NCBI GenBank assembly: GCA_004335835.1
Contig: RWJK01000432.1
Location: forward strand, 1-43,789
Reading direction: 5' to 3'
DNA from: Scenedesmus sp. ARA3
Taxonomy: Eukaryota; Chlorophyta; Chlorophyceae; Sphaeropleales; Scenedesmaceae
DNA length: 43,789 nt
The notes beneath the pieces are model-generated. The model had not been told where the DNA came from. It ran no database searches and worked only from the letters and a program-made list of their open reading frames with translations. Made by a program: the position numbers and the translations under genes. The stretch's first letter is position 1, and each line of letters opens with the position of its first letter. This document shows, one piece after another, positions 22,945 through 35,365 of the stretch.

Positions 22945-23785
22945 CCTATGCCAGCCTTACATCTGCCCACATAAGTAACTGATGTATGTATGAAACTATG
23001 ATGGCATTCCAAGAAAGGCCAGGGCTGCCAACGACCTGGGCCAGGAGCCAGTGACCAGCCATGAACCACACTTACACTAACTCAAATTACCATGAGGCAT
23101 GCACGCCCACCATGCTTTCTTTACGATGAATGCATCGCTTGCAGCATCTTGTGCAAGACCTAGCTGACCGTGCAATGTCTGCCACACGCTCCAAAGGAGC
23201 AAGGGGAATCCCGCGTTCAGGCTATGGTCTGCCTGCTGGTTGCGTCTTATCTCACTGGAAATAGGATCTAATCCGTTAGTACCGCGCCAGCAGGCGCCAG
23301 TACTCTCAGGCAAGCCCGCATACAAAGACGCGGGAAATGGTCAAGTCGAGGCCACCACAGCCCTCCAGAGAGAGCATAGGCGAGACAGCGACACGCTTAA
23401 GGCAGCAGCAGCCGCCCTGCTGCATGCCATGCTTCGCTTTGACAGCGCCGTGACATCGCCCACCTGGCAGCAAAGTCAGACAGGCCACATCAGCATGTGC
23501 CGCACAAATAGGCGGTTATACTCGCTGTACGTTTCAAACATATGTGATGCTAACGCATACATAAGGCATTCCGATACAAACACCATCAGCATCGCAGCAC
23601 TGCTGTTGTGCTGGCTTCACTAGTACTGCTGGTCAGACCACTGCCAGTGGTCTGCAGTGCATCCCAGGCCTGCCGAATGCCTTTAGAAGCAAAGCACCGC
23701 AAAGAATGCAAGAAAGCTGCACCTGCCCATACACCCTGTGCTCAAGGTGAGCACACTGCAAGCTGCTGGATCTGCTTCACAACTG
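22945..23785. other. Intergenic region between two minus-strand genes
   Basis: It contains the 3' UTR of the phosphoglycolate phosphatase gene and the promoter of the three-RRM gene. TTACA at 23072-23076 (TGTAA on the minus strand) is a candidate poly(A) signal about 710 bases after the phosphatase stop. Nothing else is recognised. Confidence 0.45.
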
Positions 23786-26009
23786 TCAGCTGGATGGCAG
23801 GCCAGCCAGAGCAGCCACGCTGGGCATGATGAAGTCTGGCTGCTCCCTGGAGGCTGCAGACAGTGCACCTTGCATCGTGGTCACACCTGCGAATGTCAAC
23901 AAGCGAAAGTTTTGGTTGCTTTTTGATTGATGTCATACGTGCCACCTGCGAAGTCAGAACACAACACCAGTGTGCTGCCGGCTTGCACTGTCCTGCCTGT
24001 GAAAAATTGGCAAGCAGAACCGCCAGCGCTTGCCAATGTACAACCATCACTGCCCTGATCATGAGTTTCTTCAATCCGGCAAGCAACTTAAGGCAGGCCA
24101 ACTGTTGGGCTTCAGCAGGCTGCTGCCAAGGGCGATTGCACACACTCCTGGACAGGCACTAGCTCTAGACAGGTAGACTTGTATACACCAGTATCAACCG
24201 CTGACACTGCGGCACAGACTGTCACATTGCAACTCGCAATTGCAGTGATCACAGGCAGCCACCACACGCACGTCCGTAAACACAAGCACAATGACACCAT
24301 CGCCTGGGTGGCATCGGGCCCAGCTCACCAGTCAGCGGCAGCAGTGTGACCAGGCCGCCCTGCTTGCCCATGGCTATGTCAGTGTCCAGCCTGTCGCCCA
24401 CCACTGCTGTGCGGGAGGGCTGCAGCTGGAACTTGGCCAGCAGGTACGGGAACAGCCAGGCGCCGCCCTTGCCGACATTTACCTGCGCAGCACGACCAGC
24501 ACGCAAGGCTCTGGCCGCGGCACGCGCCCACCAGCGCTGGCAATGCCGAAAGGTATGGCTTACACGAAGGCCAGCGCTGCTTACAGCCATGAACAGCATG
24601 AAAGAAGCAACGAGCAAACCTTGCAGTGCGCTCCCGCGTGCAAAGTCCAACTGGCAGCGTTGCAAAAGAACCACACGCAGTTCCATATATGTGTGTGTGG
24701 CAACAACAGCAGCAGCAGCAGCAGCAGCAGCGCGCGCAGGCCAGCTCACCGGCTCCACTCCTGAGGCCACCTGCAGCGCTGCCACCAGCGCGCCCGTGCC
24801 CGGCATCATGCGGTCATTGCCGATGTAGTCGGCGTGGTCCAGGTTGGTGGCCACGTACAGGCAGCCAGGCAGCTCCCGCAGGCAGGCAGAGGCATACACC
24901 AGCTGCAGGCAGGCCAGCAGAGGCAGCAGCAAGGCTGCATTAGTCTGCATGCCTCAGCTGCTTGGTTTGTACTATAGACAGCTGTTAGACAGCCATGCAC
25001 GTTTGCTGATATGCTGTGTTCTGAATCTGTGTTGCAACAATTGAACACCAACTGTGCTGCAGATGTGAAGTGCGCACTGTCGCGCAGCCGTCTCGACCAT
25101 GGCCCAAACCAGGTACATCCGGTTGGTGCGGCGCCTGCTATTCACTGCCTTTGCTGCTGCTGCCCACTGCTAGCTCTACTAGCAGACAAGGCTGCCCTCA
25201 CCTTCTGATAGTTGAACAGGCAGTCCCAGCCAAGCACCACAGCGCCTATCCGCTCATCAAGCTGCAAGGCGGCAACACCATACGCAACATAGCAACACGT
25301 TTTGTACCGACAGCAGAATAGTGACAGCAGCGCAGCAATAGGGATTTCACGTAGAACGATTTCTGGCAGCTTGGCACCCAGCAAGGCCTTTCCAGCCACC
25401 AACACCGGCTGTCAGCTCATCTAGCTGCACTGTCACCTGCACACAGTACTACTTGCTGGACGCTGTACCAGCAACACTGCAGCCGCTGCTGCCCCCAGCC
25501 CAACATGTTCTTCAGCTGGCAGTGTGCCGGGCATGCTCACCTGCATCTGCAGCATTGCATCGACAGAGTCCAGAACTGGCAGCTGCAGCTGCTTTGCGTC
25601 CAGCACCTGCAGCCCTGCAGCTGCCAGCTCATCTGCAGTGCCCTGGCTGCCCAGCAGCAGCACATGCTTGCCCGGCTGCAGCGACTGGCCAAAGCCTATG
25701 CTGGAGAGGTAGGCTGCAGCTGTATAGGATGATGACACAATCTATGTGGCAGCAGGGGCAGCAAGCACCCGGCAAGTGTGAGCAGCAGCATAGGCCTGCA
25801 ATCGCGCCGAGCAGTGCATGCCACTGACTGCCAGGGCACGCCTGCTTTGATCTTATGTGATGTGCTGGTGCAGCCTATGCTTTATTGCTGTCTAGGTTGT
25901 AATGTGCTGCACCTGTGGCATGCAAGTTACAGTTGCTGCTGCTCGTCACTGTGACCTCCTAGGAGGCTGTCCCGCAAAACACATGTGAGCACTTGATGTT
26001 GAGCAGCAG

Positions 26010-26047
<38 letters not shown>

Positions 26048-26942
26048 ACCTCGCTGCTGTCCACTTGCATGCCTAGTGACTGGAACTTCTTCACGTACTG
26101 CGCGCGGCTCTTGCTGCTGTTGTTGGTCACAAACAGCAGCCGCTTGCCCTGCTGCCGCATCACATGCAGAGCCTGCAGGACACAGCAGCAAGGTGTTATG
26201 CTGCCTGCTCTTTTAGTAATCCCGACGTGACAAAGCCAATGAATTTGCTCGCAATGGTGTTGGAACAGTACACAATGCAGTGCTTAGACAGGAGCCCAGT
26301 GTGCAGCAGCATGCGGGTGCAGTGTGTGCAGGAGTGCCAGTCACCGGGCACACATGGGTACAGCCAGCAACCCACTGCACGCAGCACTGCATGCGACTCG
26401 GTCAGCAATCTTTTTGACACTATGGCGTTGATTCTATGGCCTGATGGGTAACATGATGATGATGACGCTATGGTTCGTCACTTGGGTGCGCCAGTTGTGA
26501 CTTCATTGTGTGGTGTGGTGGTCTGTCTGCCTACCTCCACTGCGTTGGTGAAGGTGTCACTGCCACGCCACAGCACACCTACAGCACGGCCAGGACACTC
26601 AGTGCAGCTGCATGTTACCAGTTACAACACCTTTAATGCTGACTTGTTGCAGCAGGACCACTTGGGTCAACCTTCCTTGGCAAGAGTGATCCATCATGTG
26701 TGTCTCATACTCATGCCACGTTGCAGCTGCCGGGTGTGCGACACTGCCATACAGGACGTACCATCACAGTCAAAAATGATGGTGTCCAGCTGCTGCAGCA
26801 CCTTGGGTCCTGATTGCTCGTCTAACAGACGCGGCGCTGCCGCCTGCTGCACAGCTGGCGTAGCTGCCTGGCACACCATTCTGCTGCCAGCACGGATGGC
26901 GGCACACTGACGCAGACTAGTGCCGATCCTGGAAGCCAGCAT
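23786..26942 (-). CDS. PGP1: Phosphoglycolate phosphatase, chloroplast (HAD superfamily), eight exons
   Basis: Exons in transcript order: 26942-26762, 26578-26535, 26172-26050, 25741-25541, 25261-25202, 24902-24750, 24482-24329, 23886-23786; all GT-AG, 338 residues, close to Chlamydomonas PGP1. The enzyme removes phosphate from 2-phosphoglycolate made by Rubisco oxygenation, the first step of photorespiration. The first ~35 residues (MLASRIGTSLRQCAAIRAGS...) look like a transit peptide. HAD motif I is FDCDGVLWRG (nucleophile Asp58, Asp60); motif II is FVTNNSSKSR (Thr91); motif III Lys is in VNVGKGG (Lys259); motif IV is VVGDRLDTDIAMGKQGG (Asp284, Asp289). The C2-type cap includes GAVVLGWDCLFNYQK and CLYVATNLDHAD. 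The C-terminus GVTTM...QPDFIMPSVAALAG matches the usual ending. A CAG tract starts right after the donor of intron 3. It is divergent from the gene starting at 27500. Confidence 0.93.
26012..26046 (-). repeat. CAG tract (transcript sense) abutting a 5' splice site
   Basis: About 12 CTG units on the plus strand read as CAG in the phosphatase transcript and begin within four bases of the GTGAG donor at 26049. The tract is intronic. Confidence 0.92.
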
Positions 26943-27499
26943 CTGCAGAACAGTTGTTACCAGGCAGCTGAGTAGGTTCGATCAAGCCGTAGTGGTGCTG
27001 GCAGCGCAGCAGCAACAGCTGCAGTAGCAGCAGCAGCAACAGAGTGCAAGCCTCACCACAGCACAAGGATGCAGGGATGCAGCAAACAACGCAAACAATA
27101 GGCAGGCACGACGTTTGTAAGCAGTTCTGTGAATCTGGGCAGACAGGCTTGGCCAACAGGACATACGCAGCCAATCGTCTGAGACGTTCCGTCTGGCCAC
27201 CTCCAAGCCCTGAGGCCCCTGATTGAAAGGGAAGTGACAGGTCCGTACTAATGACCTGGCAACCCATCAGCGGCAGGCACAAAGACTAATCAAAATAACC
27301 ATGTTGCCTGTAGAAAGTTATCCTGCAGTCTGAACAGCGTCGCATCCAGACATGCGTGCCTTTGACGTGCCTTCAACACGGGACAGCACCCAGCAGCGAG
27401 GAGATTCACGCAATTGTAAAATTCACAGGCTCGAACTAATTGGTTCTATTTGTTTCATAGAGACGCGGATCGTACTGCAGAGCTGACTCAGGCAGCAGC
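26943..27499. promoter_or_regulatory. Shared 5' region of two divergent genes
   Basis: 557 bases lie between the start codons of the phosphoglycolate phosphatase gene (minus) and the XK-like/LRR gene (plus, if exon 1 is right). It must hold both promoters. No named element is evident. Confidence 0.4.
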
Positions 27500-30400
27500 A
27501 TGGGCTTTGAGCTAGGCAGCAGAAAGTCTGATTACAAGCATCTGGAGGATCAGGTAGACCTGCAGCCCTGTGGACCTATTACATGTATTAGTATCAATTA
27601 ATGTACAGCATGCAGCAAAACAAACATGCCTGTCGCTGTGCTCATGCCGCTGCTGCAGATACTGCCGGCCCAGCCAGCAGACATCACTAGTAGCTTGTCA
27701 AACACCCAGATTCTGCTGGGAAACATAAATCACCATCAATTAATGAGGTTAATCATATCAGACACACTGAGCAGCAACAACGTGCGGGGCAAGCTGCAAG
27801 CATTGCTCCAGCTGCTGTTGGCGAGCCAGGCAAGGAAATCCGCTCCCAACGACAGCATGAGGTGCATCAACTGCTGCAAGCAGGAAGAAAATCGAGCCAG
27901 CCAGGCCAACATGCAGCTCTCAAGGCACTAGGAGTCTCAGCTGCAGCAGAATCCTGCAAGCAAGTCGTGCTGCAGTGTCGCAGGAGGAACACAATCATGA
28001 TGATGGCACTGCTTCATCATCATGTGTGAGAGGTTCCAGCAGCGCCACAGCAAGCACAGCAATTGACAACTCCAAACTAGACCGGAGGCTTGCAGCTGTA
28101 TATTTTCAGCACGGCAGCAGTGAGGGTACAGCCAGCCGCCAGCGTCAAATGCCAGGATGGGCTGCAGCTGCAGCGGATGCAGCACGGCAAGGTGCACCAG
28201 CGGAAGCACCCCCAGCCGGCAGCTGTGAGCGCAGGCGCAGCAGCTACATCTTGCACTTCCCAAGCAGCAATAACACCACTGCTGGTAACCAGGCTGCAGC
28301 TACTGGGCCCAACATGCAGCAGCTGCAGCAGACGCCTGGTGTTACAGTTGTCAGTGCTGAAGCTGCTGCCGATGTGTATGAGCAGCAGCAGCGGGAAGCA
28401 GCGTTATCGCCTGATGCGCCTGACAGTCCCCGGCCTGGCCAGGCACTGCTGAACGCTGGCTGGATATATGACGAGGACCATCAACAGCAGCAGCAGCAGG
28501 TATACACAACAGAGCTGGCTGCTGTGCCGCTTCTGCTGATGCAGAGCGTTGCAGATAGTGCCACAGAGCGCCAGCATTATTGCATACAGTGTCATGCTGG
28601 GGTGACCATAATCATCACACAAAGTCGCATTCTTGACCTAAAAAAATACCACAGTAGTTGCATTGCTCAGTGCTTGCCAAGCCAGCTGTGCCCAGCCCGC
28701 CGCTGCTCGTTCGCCACATGTAACTGCCCCTATATTTATGACATTTAGAAATGAATTCGTGAGCCAGGATGCTGCCGTCACAACCTGCGCTGCTGTGTTG
28801 TGCCTGCAGGCTGGCTGGCGCAGCAGGCTAGGTGCAGCGACAGATGCTGCCATGAACAGCATGGCGGTGGCTGTGCTGTCTGACCTGGCTGACGCTGCGC
28901 TGTACTTCCTGGACATCCTCACAGACGTGAAGGTCATGCAGGTGCGGCCAGCAGCAGCCAGCCAGCCAGCAAGCTGGTGCGCAGCACTTGTAGCAACCTC
29001 AGCTGTGCAGGGCGGGAGTTCCTGATGCGACAAGCAGCACACTGTGATGCCCAGCAGCGCTTGCAGGACAGCATTGTATGGTGGAGCTCGCTCATTTCAG
29101 GTCACAGATCATTCAGTCATCTGAATGTGCCTCATTGCCTTCAAGTAGTGCAAGGACCTGCAACCACTGTGATGTGATGACTCACATGTAACATCTATGT
29201 CAACATGTCACTGTGTGACTACTCACAGAGCCAGGTGCTGCACCTGCCCTGCAGGCCTTTAGCCGCGCCGGCTACACGCTGTGGCTGTACCTGTCCGTCT
29301 GGTTCGTGACCTGGCACTACACCATCATGGCGGGGCTGCTGGTGGGCGCGGCGCGCAGGGCAGCAGGTGTGCAGCCAGGCTGCTGAAGCTGCGGCTCTTT
29401 CCTGCAAGCTGGTAGACGTGCCGTCTGACACCAACGGCTGCGCATCATGCCTCGCCAGCGGTGGCTGCAACATGTTTTGACTGCAAAACGTGCCGCTGTT
29501 TGCTGTGTGCAGCCAAGTGGGGCGCGTACGAGTACGCAGACAGGAGCGGCGGCAGCCGCCCGCGCAGCCCGCTGTGGCTGCTGTCGCTGCCCGTGGCGCT
29601 GCCTGGCGTGGTGGCGCTGGACCTCATGATGCTGCTCACCAGCGTGCTGCCGCTGATGGTGCGGCACAAGAGCAAGGGCACTGGCGCCGGCAGCGGCAGC
29701 AGTGGCAGCGCTGCGGTGCTGAGCTCCTTTCTGAGCAACTACAACTTCACGCGGCTGTTCCTGGAGTTTGTGTGCGAGTCGGTGCCGCAGACGGTGCTGC
29801 AGGTGCGCTCAGCAGGATAACACTACTGCTCCTATGGGCGGCGTATGCACCAGCACACTGCCACTGGTCTGATAGCTGCTTATGAATCCAGCTCAATGCT
29901 TGATGTAGCTGCAGTTGCCTGCACGCCTTCTGGCTGATATGTGTGACTAACTTAACATTGCTGTTGTGTTGCTTTGTGGCGCCTTAATGCAACCCCAGAC
30001 GTACATTGTGAGCGAGCTGATCTATGACCGGCTGGCCACGCGCATGGATATCACCACGGTCTCCTTCAGCCTGTTCATCAGCAGCGTCAATGTGGTGAAG
30101 TTCACCTGGAAGTTCAGGAAGGCCGCAAGGCAGGCAGGCATGAACTTCTGGGTGAGCAGCGCTGCATACATGTGGACTGTCAACTGTCAGCCATTAATTG
30201 TTCAGGCATACCTAATTAGGGACCCTTCTGGGTTCCTCACACTCACCCCTCCGTTTGGGGTGGGGCCTGTCCCAGTATGAAGCCCATACCTCACAGCGTG
30301 TGTTTGTTGTGGAAATGCCTGCATGCTGAGTCTGGCAGCCCAGTCTTGCCTTGTGCACACACCCACAGGATCTCGCGCCTCACGGCAGGAAATGTATTGC

Positions 30401-31462
30401 TGTCGGTGCCTTCTGCTTGCAGGAGTATGCAAAGTACATCCTGCTGCTCAAGGTGAGCGAGAGGCATGCCAGGCTGAGTGGCCAGGGCACAGCAACGTGC
30501 CTGCAACACAGACAGGGCTCTGCCTGATCCCAGCTGGCAAATCGCATGTGTTGGCAGATGCTTTGCTGTCAGTTTCCAGTGGCAGTTTGCTTCAGGCAGT
30601 AGGCCACCACACTTGTGGCTACCAGCATTCCGCTCATCGGCTGATCCGCGTACAGCCATGCATTGCAAACTGGGCCACTGTGGTGCTTCTCATGTATGCT
30701 CCTCCTTATCCTGCCGCCTGCCAGGGCAACTACGAGTGCGCGCCGTCGGTGCTGGCGGAGCAGATGGCGGCGTGCTGCCGCCTGCAGGACGGGCGGCTGC
30801 TGCTGGACGGCTTTGTGCTGCACCGCCAGAAGAACACGTACGGGCCGGCGCAGCAGGCGCACATCCTCATGCGCAGCCTCAAGGCGCTGCAGGGCAGGCG
30901 CGACGTGAAGGAGTTTGCCGTCATAGGTGGGCGTCACTCTTAGCGCAGCGCCACCACACCACCTTGTGTTCAGTGAGCAGCCCGCAGTGGACTCAGGAAC
31001 AGCTGGTTGCATAATATTCTTAGAATGCCGCATGCATGTATGAGGTTGCTCCTGCTTAATGTTTGGGGCTGGTGCTGAGCCTGGTGTGTGGCGCTGCTGC
31101 TGCCCTGCAGGCTGCCCGCTGCCGTGCGTGAACCGGCTGCTGCAGCTGGGCCTGGCGCAGTTCCCCTGCCTGGAGCTGCTGGAGCTGAGAGAGTCAGCAT
31201 TCAGGGGTGAGCGGCAACCACAACTGCATGTAACAGCTGCCGGTGCAGCAGGTGGCAGTGAAAAGGGATGGCTGCAGTGCAGCTGTGCCATGGGCAGCGT
31301 TGCAGCTTACCAAAGTTCTACTTGCTGAGCACAGAGCACTGTGCTGGTGCTGTGGTGTGTTGCCTAGCGTGACAAGCGCGCAGCTTCATCAGAACCACCT
31401 TGCAGTACAATGTTTGCAGGCAGCCCTGTGCAAAGCTTTGTGCATCATGCCTGCATCACTGC

Positions 31463-31523
<61 letters not shown>

Positions 31524-34500
31524 CAACACCTGGCGTGGCGTGTTGGAAGCCCTGCGTGTGCATGCCAGCTGCAGGCAGCTGCGCGTGGTGCAGACAGGCG
31601 TGTTTGCGCGCTACAAAAACTTCAACAAGGTGAGCAGCACGCATGTTCTGGTTGACAGCTGACGGCCAGCTGGCATCTACATGCATCTACATGGCACGGC
31701 ATGCATCTACACGGCACGGCAGCTTGCAACGTGCTTCCAGACAATTGTTGGAAGCTGTGCTACCGGCAGCCTGAACACTTGGCTGTTTGCTATGTACCTG
31801 TGCCTGCCGCTGCGTGTGTGCTGCTGGCAGGAGGGCATCACGGAGAGCTTCAAGCCCAAGTACCGCCTGCGCAGCATACGGCTGTGCGTGCCCTGGTGGG
31901 ACGGCGAGATGACCGCAGCAGCAGCACGCAACGCAGCACGGCCCCTGGCGCTGCAAGGCTCGGCCGGGCCCAAGGCAAAGCTGCGGCAGGCAGCGCAGCA
32001 GCTGGCAGCTGCTGCAACGCACGCTGCAGCGTCGCTGCCTGCATCACGCAGCAGGTATGGCCGCCTGATGCGCAGGGCGCTGGGTGGCCTGAACGGAGCG
32101 CCTGCAGCTGCAGCTGCCAGTGACAGCGGCGCTAGCGACAGCGTGCATGGTGGCAGCAGCGCAGGTGCTGCTGCTGCTACGGGCGACAGCCCTGCTGCTG
32201 CTGCTGGGCTGGCTGTGCTGGTGCTGGAGTACCCTCGCCCTGCAGGCACCAGGGGCACAGCCAGCAGCGCAGAGCTGCGCTTTCTGGGCAAGTACAGGTG
32301 CGGGGCCGGCAAACTGAGGGCAGCTGCGGTGGTTCAGTATGCAGCGTAGATCTGCGCCTCTTGTCCAGGTTCAGCTGTTACAAGCATGCAGGAGATGCGG
32401 CAACTGCACATGGCTGTTTCTTCCCGTGATGGTATGCCTGACATGCATCACAGGCAGTCATGCCAACCAACCCCTGTACTTTCTATCGTAGTTACCGGCT
32501 GCCGTACACTCAACAACCGCGCCTGGCCTGGATATCTCTGCTGCTGCATGCCTGACCGTTCCTGCTGCTGCTGCCGCCAGCCCCTGCGAGGTGCACCTGT
32601 CAGCGGGCACCAGCCTGGCCGGGCTGCTCACGCACAGCAGCAGCCTGGCCAGCCTGGCGCTGCACAACCAGGCGCTGCACCCGCTGGGGCTGTCCTGCAT
32701 GGCGCTGGCAGCGGCGCGCAGCAGCAGCCTCACCAGCCTCAGCCTGCGCGGCAGCGCAGTGGGCGACCAGGTGGGTGCGGGGGAGGGAGAGGGGGCAGAT
32801 GGGGGTTGCATGTACAGGGCGTGTAGGCCATGCTAGCAGCCGGCGTGCAGCTGCACCGTATACTGCATGTAGGCCTTGCAGATGATGTCAAGCGGCAACA
32901 GCTGAAGACGCATTCTATGCTGCCATGCGGCATGGCAAGAGGTCAGCGCATGTGCTGAGCAACACTGCCGCTGCTGCTGCTGCAGGGCGCCATTGAGCTG
33001 GCGCGGCTGCTGGCCTCCTGCCCCTGCCTGGCCAGCCTGTGCCTGCGTGGCTGTGGGCTGCACCAGGAGGGCGGCGCGGCGCTGGGGGCAGCACTGCCGC
33101 AGGCGCGGCGCCTGGTGAAGCTGGACCTGTCGGCAAACAGGTGTGGTGGGCACAGTCGATGTGTACCAATAACGAGGGTCTGCTTGCTTGCAGGTGATGC
33201 AGCTCACTGAGACACTTCCTTGGCAGCGCAGGCCATGCACTTCTCCGTTGCGTTTGTTACTTCGGCTCACACATCCTTGCAATGTATTCCTGAATATGCA
33301 TTCCTTCTTCCTGCTGCTGCTGTCAGGTTGGCAGGCCCTCGCTGCATAGTTGCGCTTGCATCAGGGCTGCGGCTGAGCGGCTGCGGCGTCTCCAGTGCTG
33401 GCAGGCCTGGCAGCAGTGCTGCTGCTGCTGCTGCCGGGCTGCAGGAGCTGCTGCTGGAGGAGGTGGATGACCTAGGGGAGCAGGTGGGCAGCCTGGCGGT
33501 GCCTGGCTCAGCAACATAACCCTCGTGCACCAGGGCAATCCATTGTCTACATTGTACGATGCTCGCAGGTGTCAGCCGTGCAGAGCTCATCGTGCCATTT
33601 GTTGTCAGCTTGTTGCGGGGTGGTAACTTTGCCAGTGCAGGGCACGTGTCTGCCATACCTTGATTTGCACGTTGTGCCGAGTGTTGCCGATGCCGCTCAC
33701 GCAGCACCTGTTGCTGGCTGTGCCTGCCGGCTGCGCGTGCAGGTTGATGGGCTGGCGGCCGTTGCTGCTGCGCTGGGCTGCAACAGCCAGCTGTCACGCC
33801 TCAGCCTGGCAGGCAGCGGGCTCAGCGGCACCGCGCTGGCTGCCATGGCTGCGGCAGGGCTGGCAGCAGCTGCTGCACTGGCCTGCCTGGACTTGAGCGT
33901 GCCTGAGGCCAAGGTGGGCGTGCTTGGTGCACTGCACTGCATTTGCAAGTGTTCAAATGCGTGTGAAGGGAACGCATCGGGTGTGCCATCATGCAAGGCC
34001 CGAGTCTGCCACGCAGAGGGTATCAGCAAGACATCAGTTGTCAGCTGGCATTCAAGATACTTGGCAGTGCCTGTGGCTCAGATCAGGAGCTGCTGTCCTT
34101 GCACTGGTGGCTGTGGTGTGCAGATGCAAAAGGCCAGTGCCTCGCAGCGGCCAACTGGCACTGAGGGCGGCATGGCGCCGGCAGCAGACGGCATGCGCAC
34201 CACGCGCAGCGCAGCAAGCCTGGCAGGCCTGGCCGGCTCGCGCAATGTCAGCAGCGCAGGCATGATTGAGCAGTATGAAGCAGCAGCAGACGAAGGCGAT
34301 GGCGATGGAGGCGCAGGCTTGGTGCGGCTGTCACTGGCCTGGGCTGCTGCCGGCAGCCAAGCGGCAGCGGCGTGTTGCTTGCGGGAGCTCAACCTGAAAG
34401 GCCAGCCGCTGCCGCAGCCGGCAGCTGCAGCGCTAGCGCTCGCTATCAAGCAGCTGCCAGTGCTGCAAACTTTGAAGCTGAGTGATCCGTTTGGTCTGGG

Positions 34501-35365
34501 CGAGCAGCAGCTGGGCGTGCTGTGCCTGGCAGTGGCTGCCGCTCCTGCGTTGCAGCAGCTGGAGCTGCAGCAGTGCGGCTCTGGCGCAGGCAGCAGGGGT
34601 GCTCTGGGCCTGGCTGCGGCCAGGGCCATTGCACAGATGATCAGTGCGCCTGGCAGCCATCTGCTGTCCCTGGATCTGTCATTCAGCTGCTTCAGTGAGG
34701 AGGCAGAGGAGGCTGATGCAGTGTAGAGCGTGCTGGCTGGCGCGCTGGTGTGCAGCAAGCATGCCAGGGCGGGCCGGCGCGGCTGGCAGCGCTGCATCAG
34801 CAGCAAGGCAGCGTCAGCCAGCCTGGATGCGTTGATGGCATCGGGTGCGCTGTCGCCGTCCAGGGCACAGCAGCAGCAGCAGCAGCATGTGTGTGGCGGC
34901 TGCCGGCTGCAGCACCTGAGCATGGCACATTGCGGGGTGCCCGGCAGCGGTGTGGAAGTGCTGGCTGCTGCACTGAGCAGCAATGCCGGCCTGGTGTCAC
35001 TGGATCTGTCAGGGGTGAAGCAGGATGTTGCTGCTGCAGCGTTCAGGGAGGTGCTGCGGGGGTGCAGTGCTGCAGCCTTGGCAGCTGCAGCAGCCACACC
35101 TCAAGCTGGCTACGCAGATGAGGCTACAGCAGCGCTATCAGCAGCAGCAGCAGGACCGGCAACAGCAGGTGTGGTGCTGCCAAGTGTGTGTGGATGTGGG
35201 TTGCGGTCATTGAAAGTCACTGGCGAGGATTATGCAGTGGTTGACTTGCTGTCAGGCCTGCGGCAGCAGGTGCTGCAGCGGCAGGCAGCACTGCAGGAAG
35301 ATGCAGAGGAATGTAGCAAAGGGCAGGCGCAACGCTGCGCTAATGCTGATGCTGCGTTGTTGTAA
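27500..35365 (+). CDS. XK-like multipass membrane domain fused to leucine-rich repeats, 17 exons
   Basis: Exons: 27500-27553, 27984-28499, 28810-28941, 29255-29366, 29513-29802, 29999-30151, 30423-30452, 30725-30926, 31111-31206, 31523-31629, 31831-32297, 32581-32770, 32986-33140, 33327-33483, 33743-33913, 34124-34694, 34812-35365; 1318 residues. Residues 1-190 are hydrophilic and low-complexity. Residues 191-429 carry hydrophobic helices with YFLDILTDVKV, WLYLSVWFVTW, LPGVVALDLMML, LFLEFVCESVPQTVLQTYIV and VVKFTWKF. The TD near a helix start and the ES.PQ..LQ helix recall XK/XKR membrane proteins, some of which are lipid scramblases. From about residue 490 to the end LRR-type segments recur: LELLELRES, LTSLSLRGSAVGD, LASLCLRGCGL, LVKLDLSANR, LSRLSLAGSGLSG, LRELNLKGQPL, LLSLDLSFSC, LVSLDLSG. 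Exon 1 and the exact 5' edge of exon 2 are inferred. An in-frame TAG at 34724 lies inside the last proposed intron. Function is unknown. Confidence 0.72.
31465..31518 (+). repeat. (CTG)18 tract next to a 3' splice site
   Basis: Eighteen perfect CTG units end four bases before the end of the acceptor CAG at 31520-31522 in the XK-like/LRR gene. No other polypyrimidine tract is present at this acceptor. Confidence 0.97.

Noticed and set aside
34724..34726. TAG taken as evidence that the LRR gene is a pseudogene
   Set aside because: A 117-bp GT-AG intron removes it and keeps both frame and LRR spacing, so a pseudogene call is not needed.
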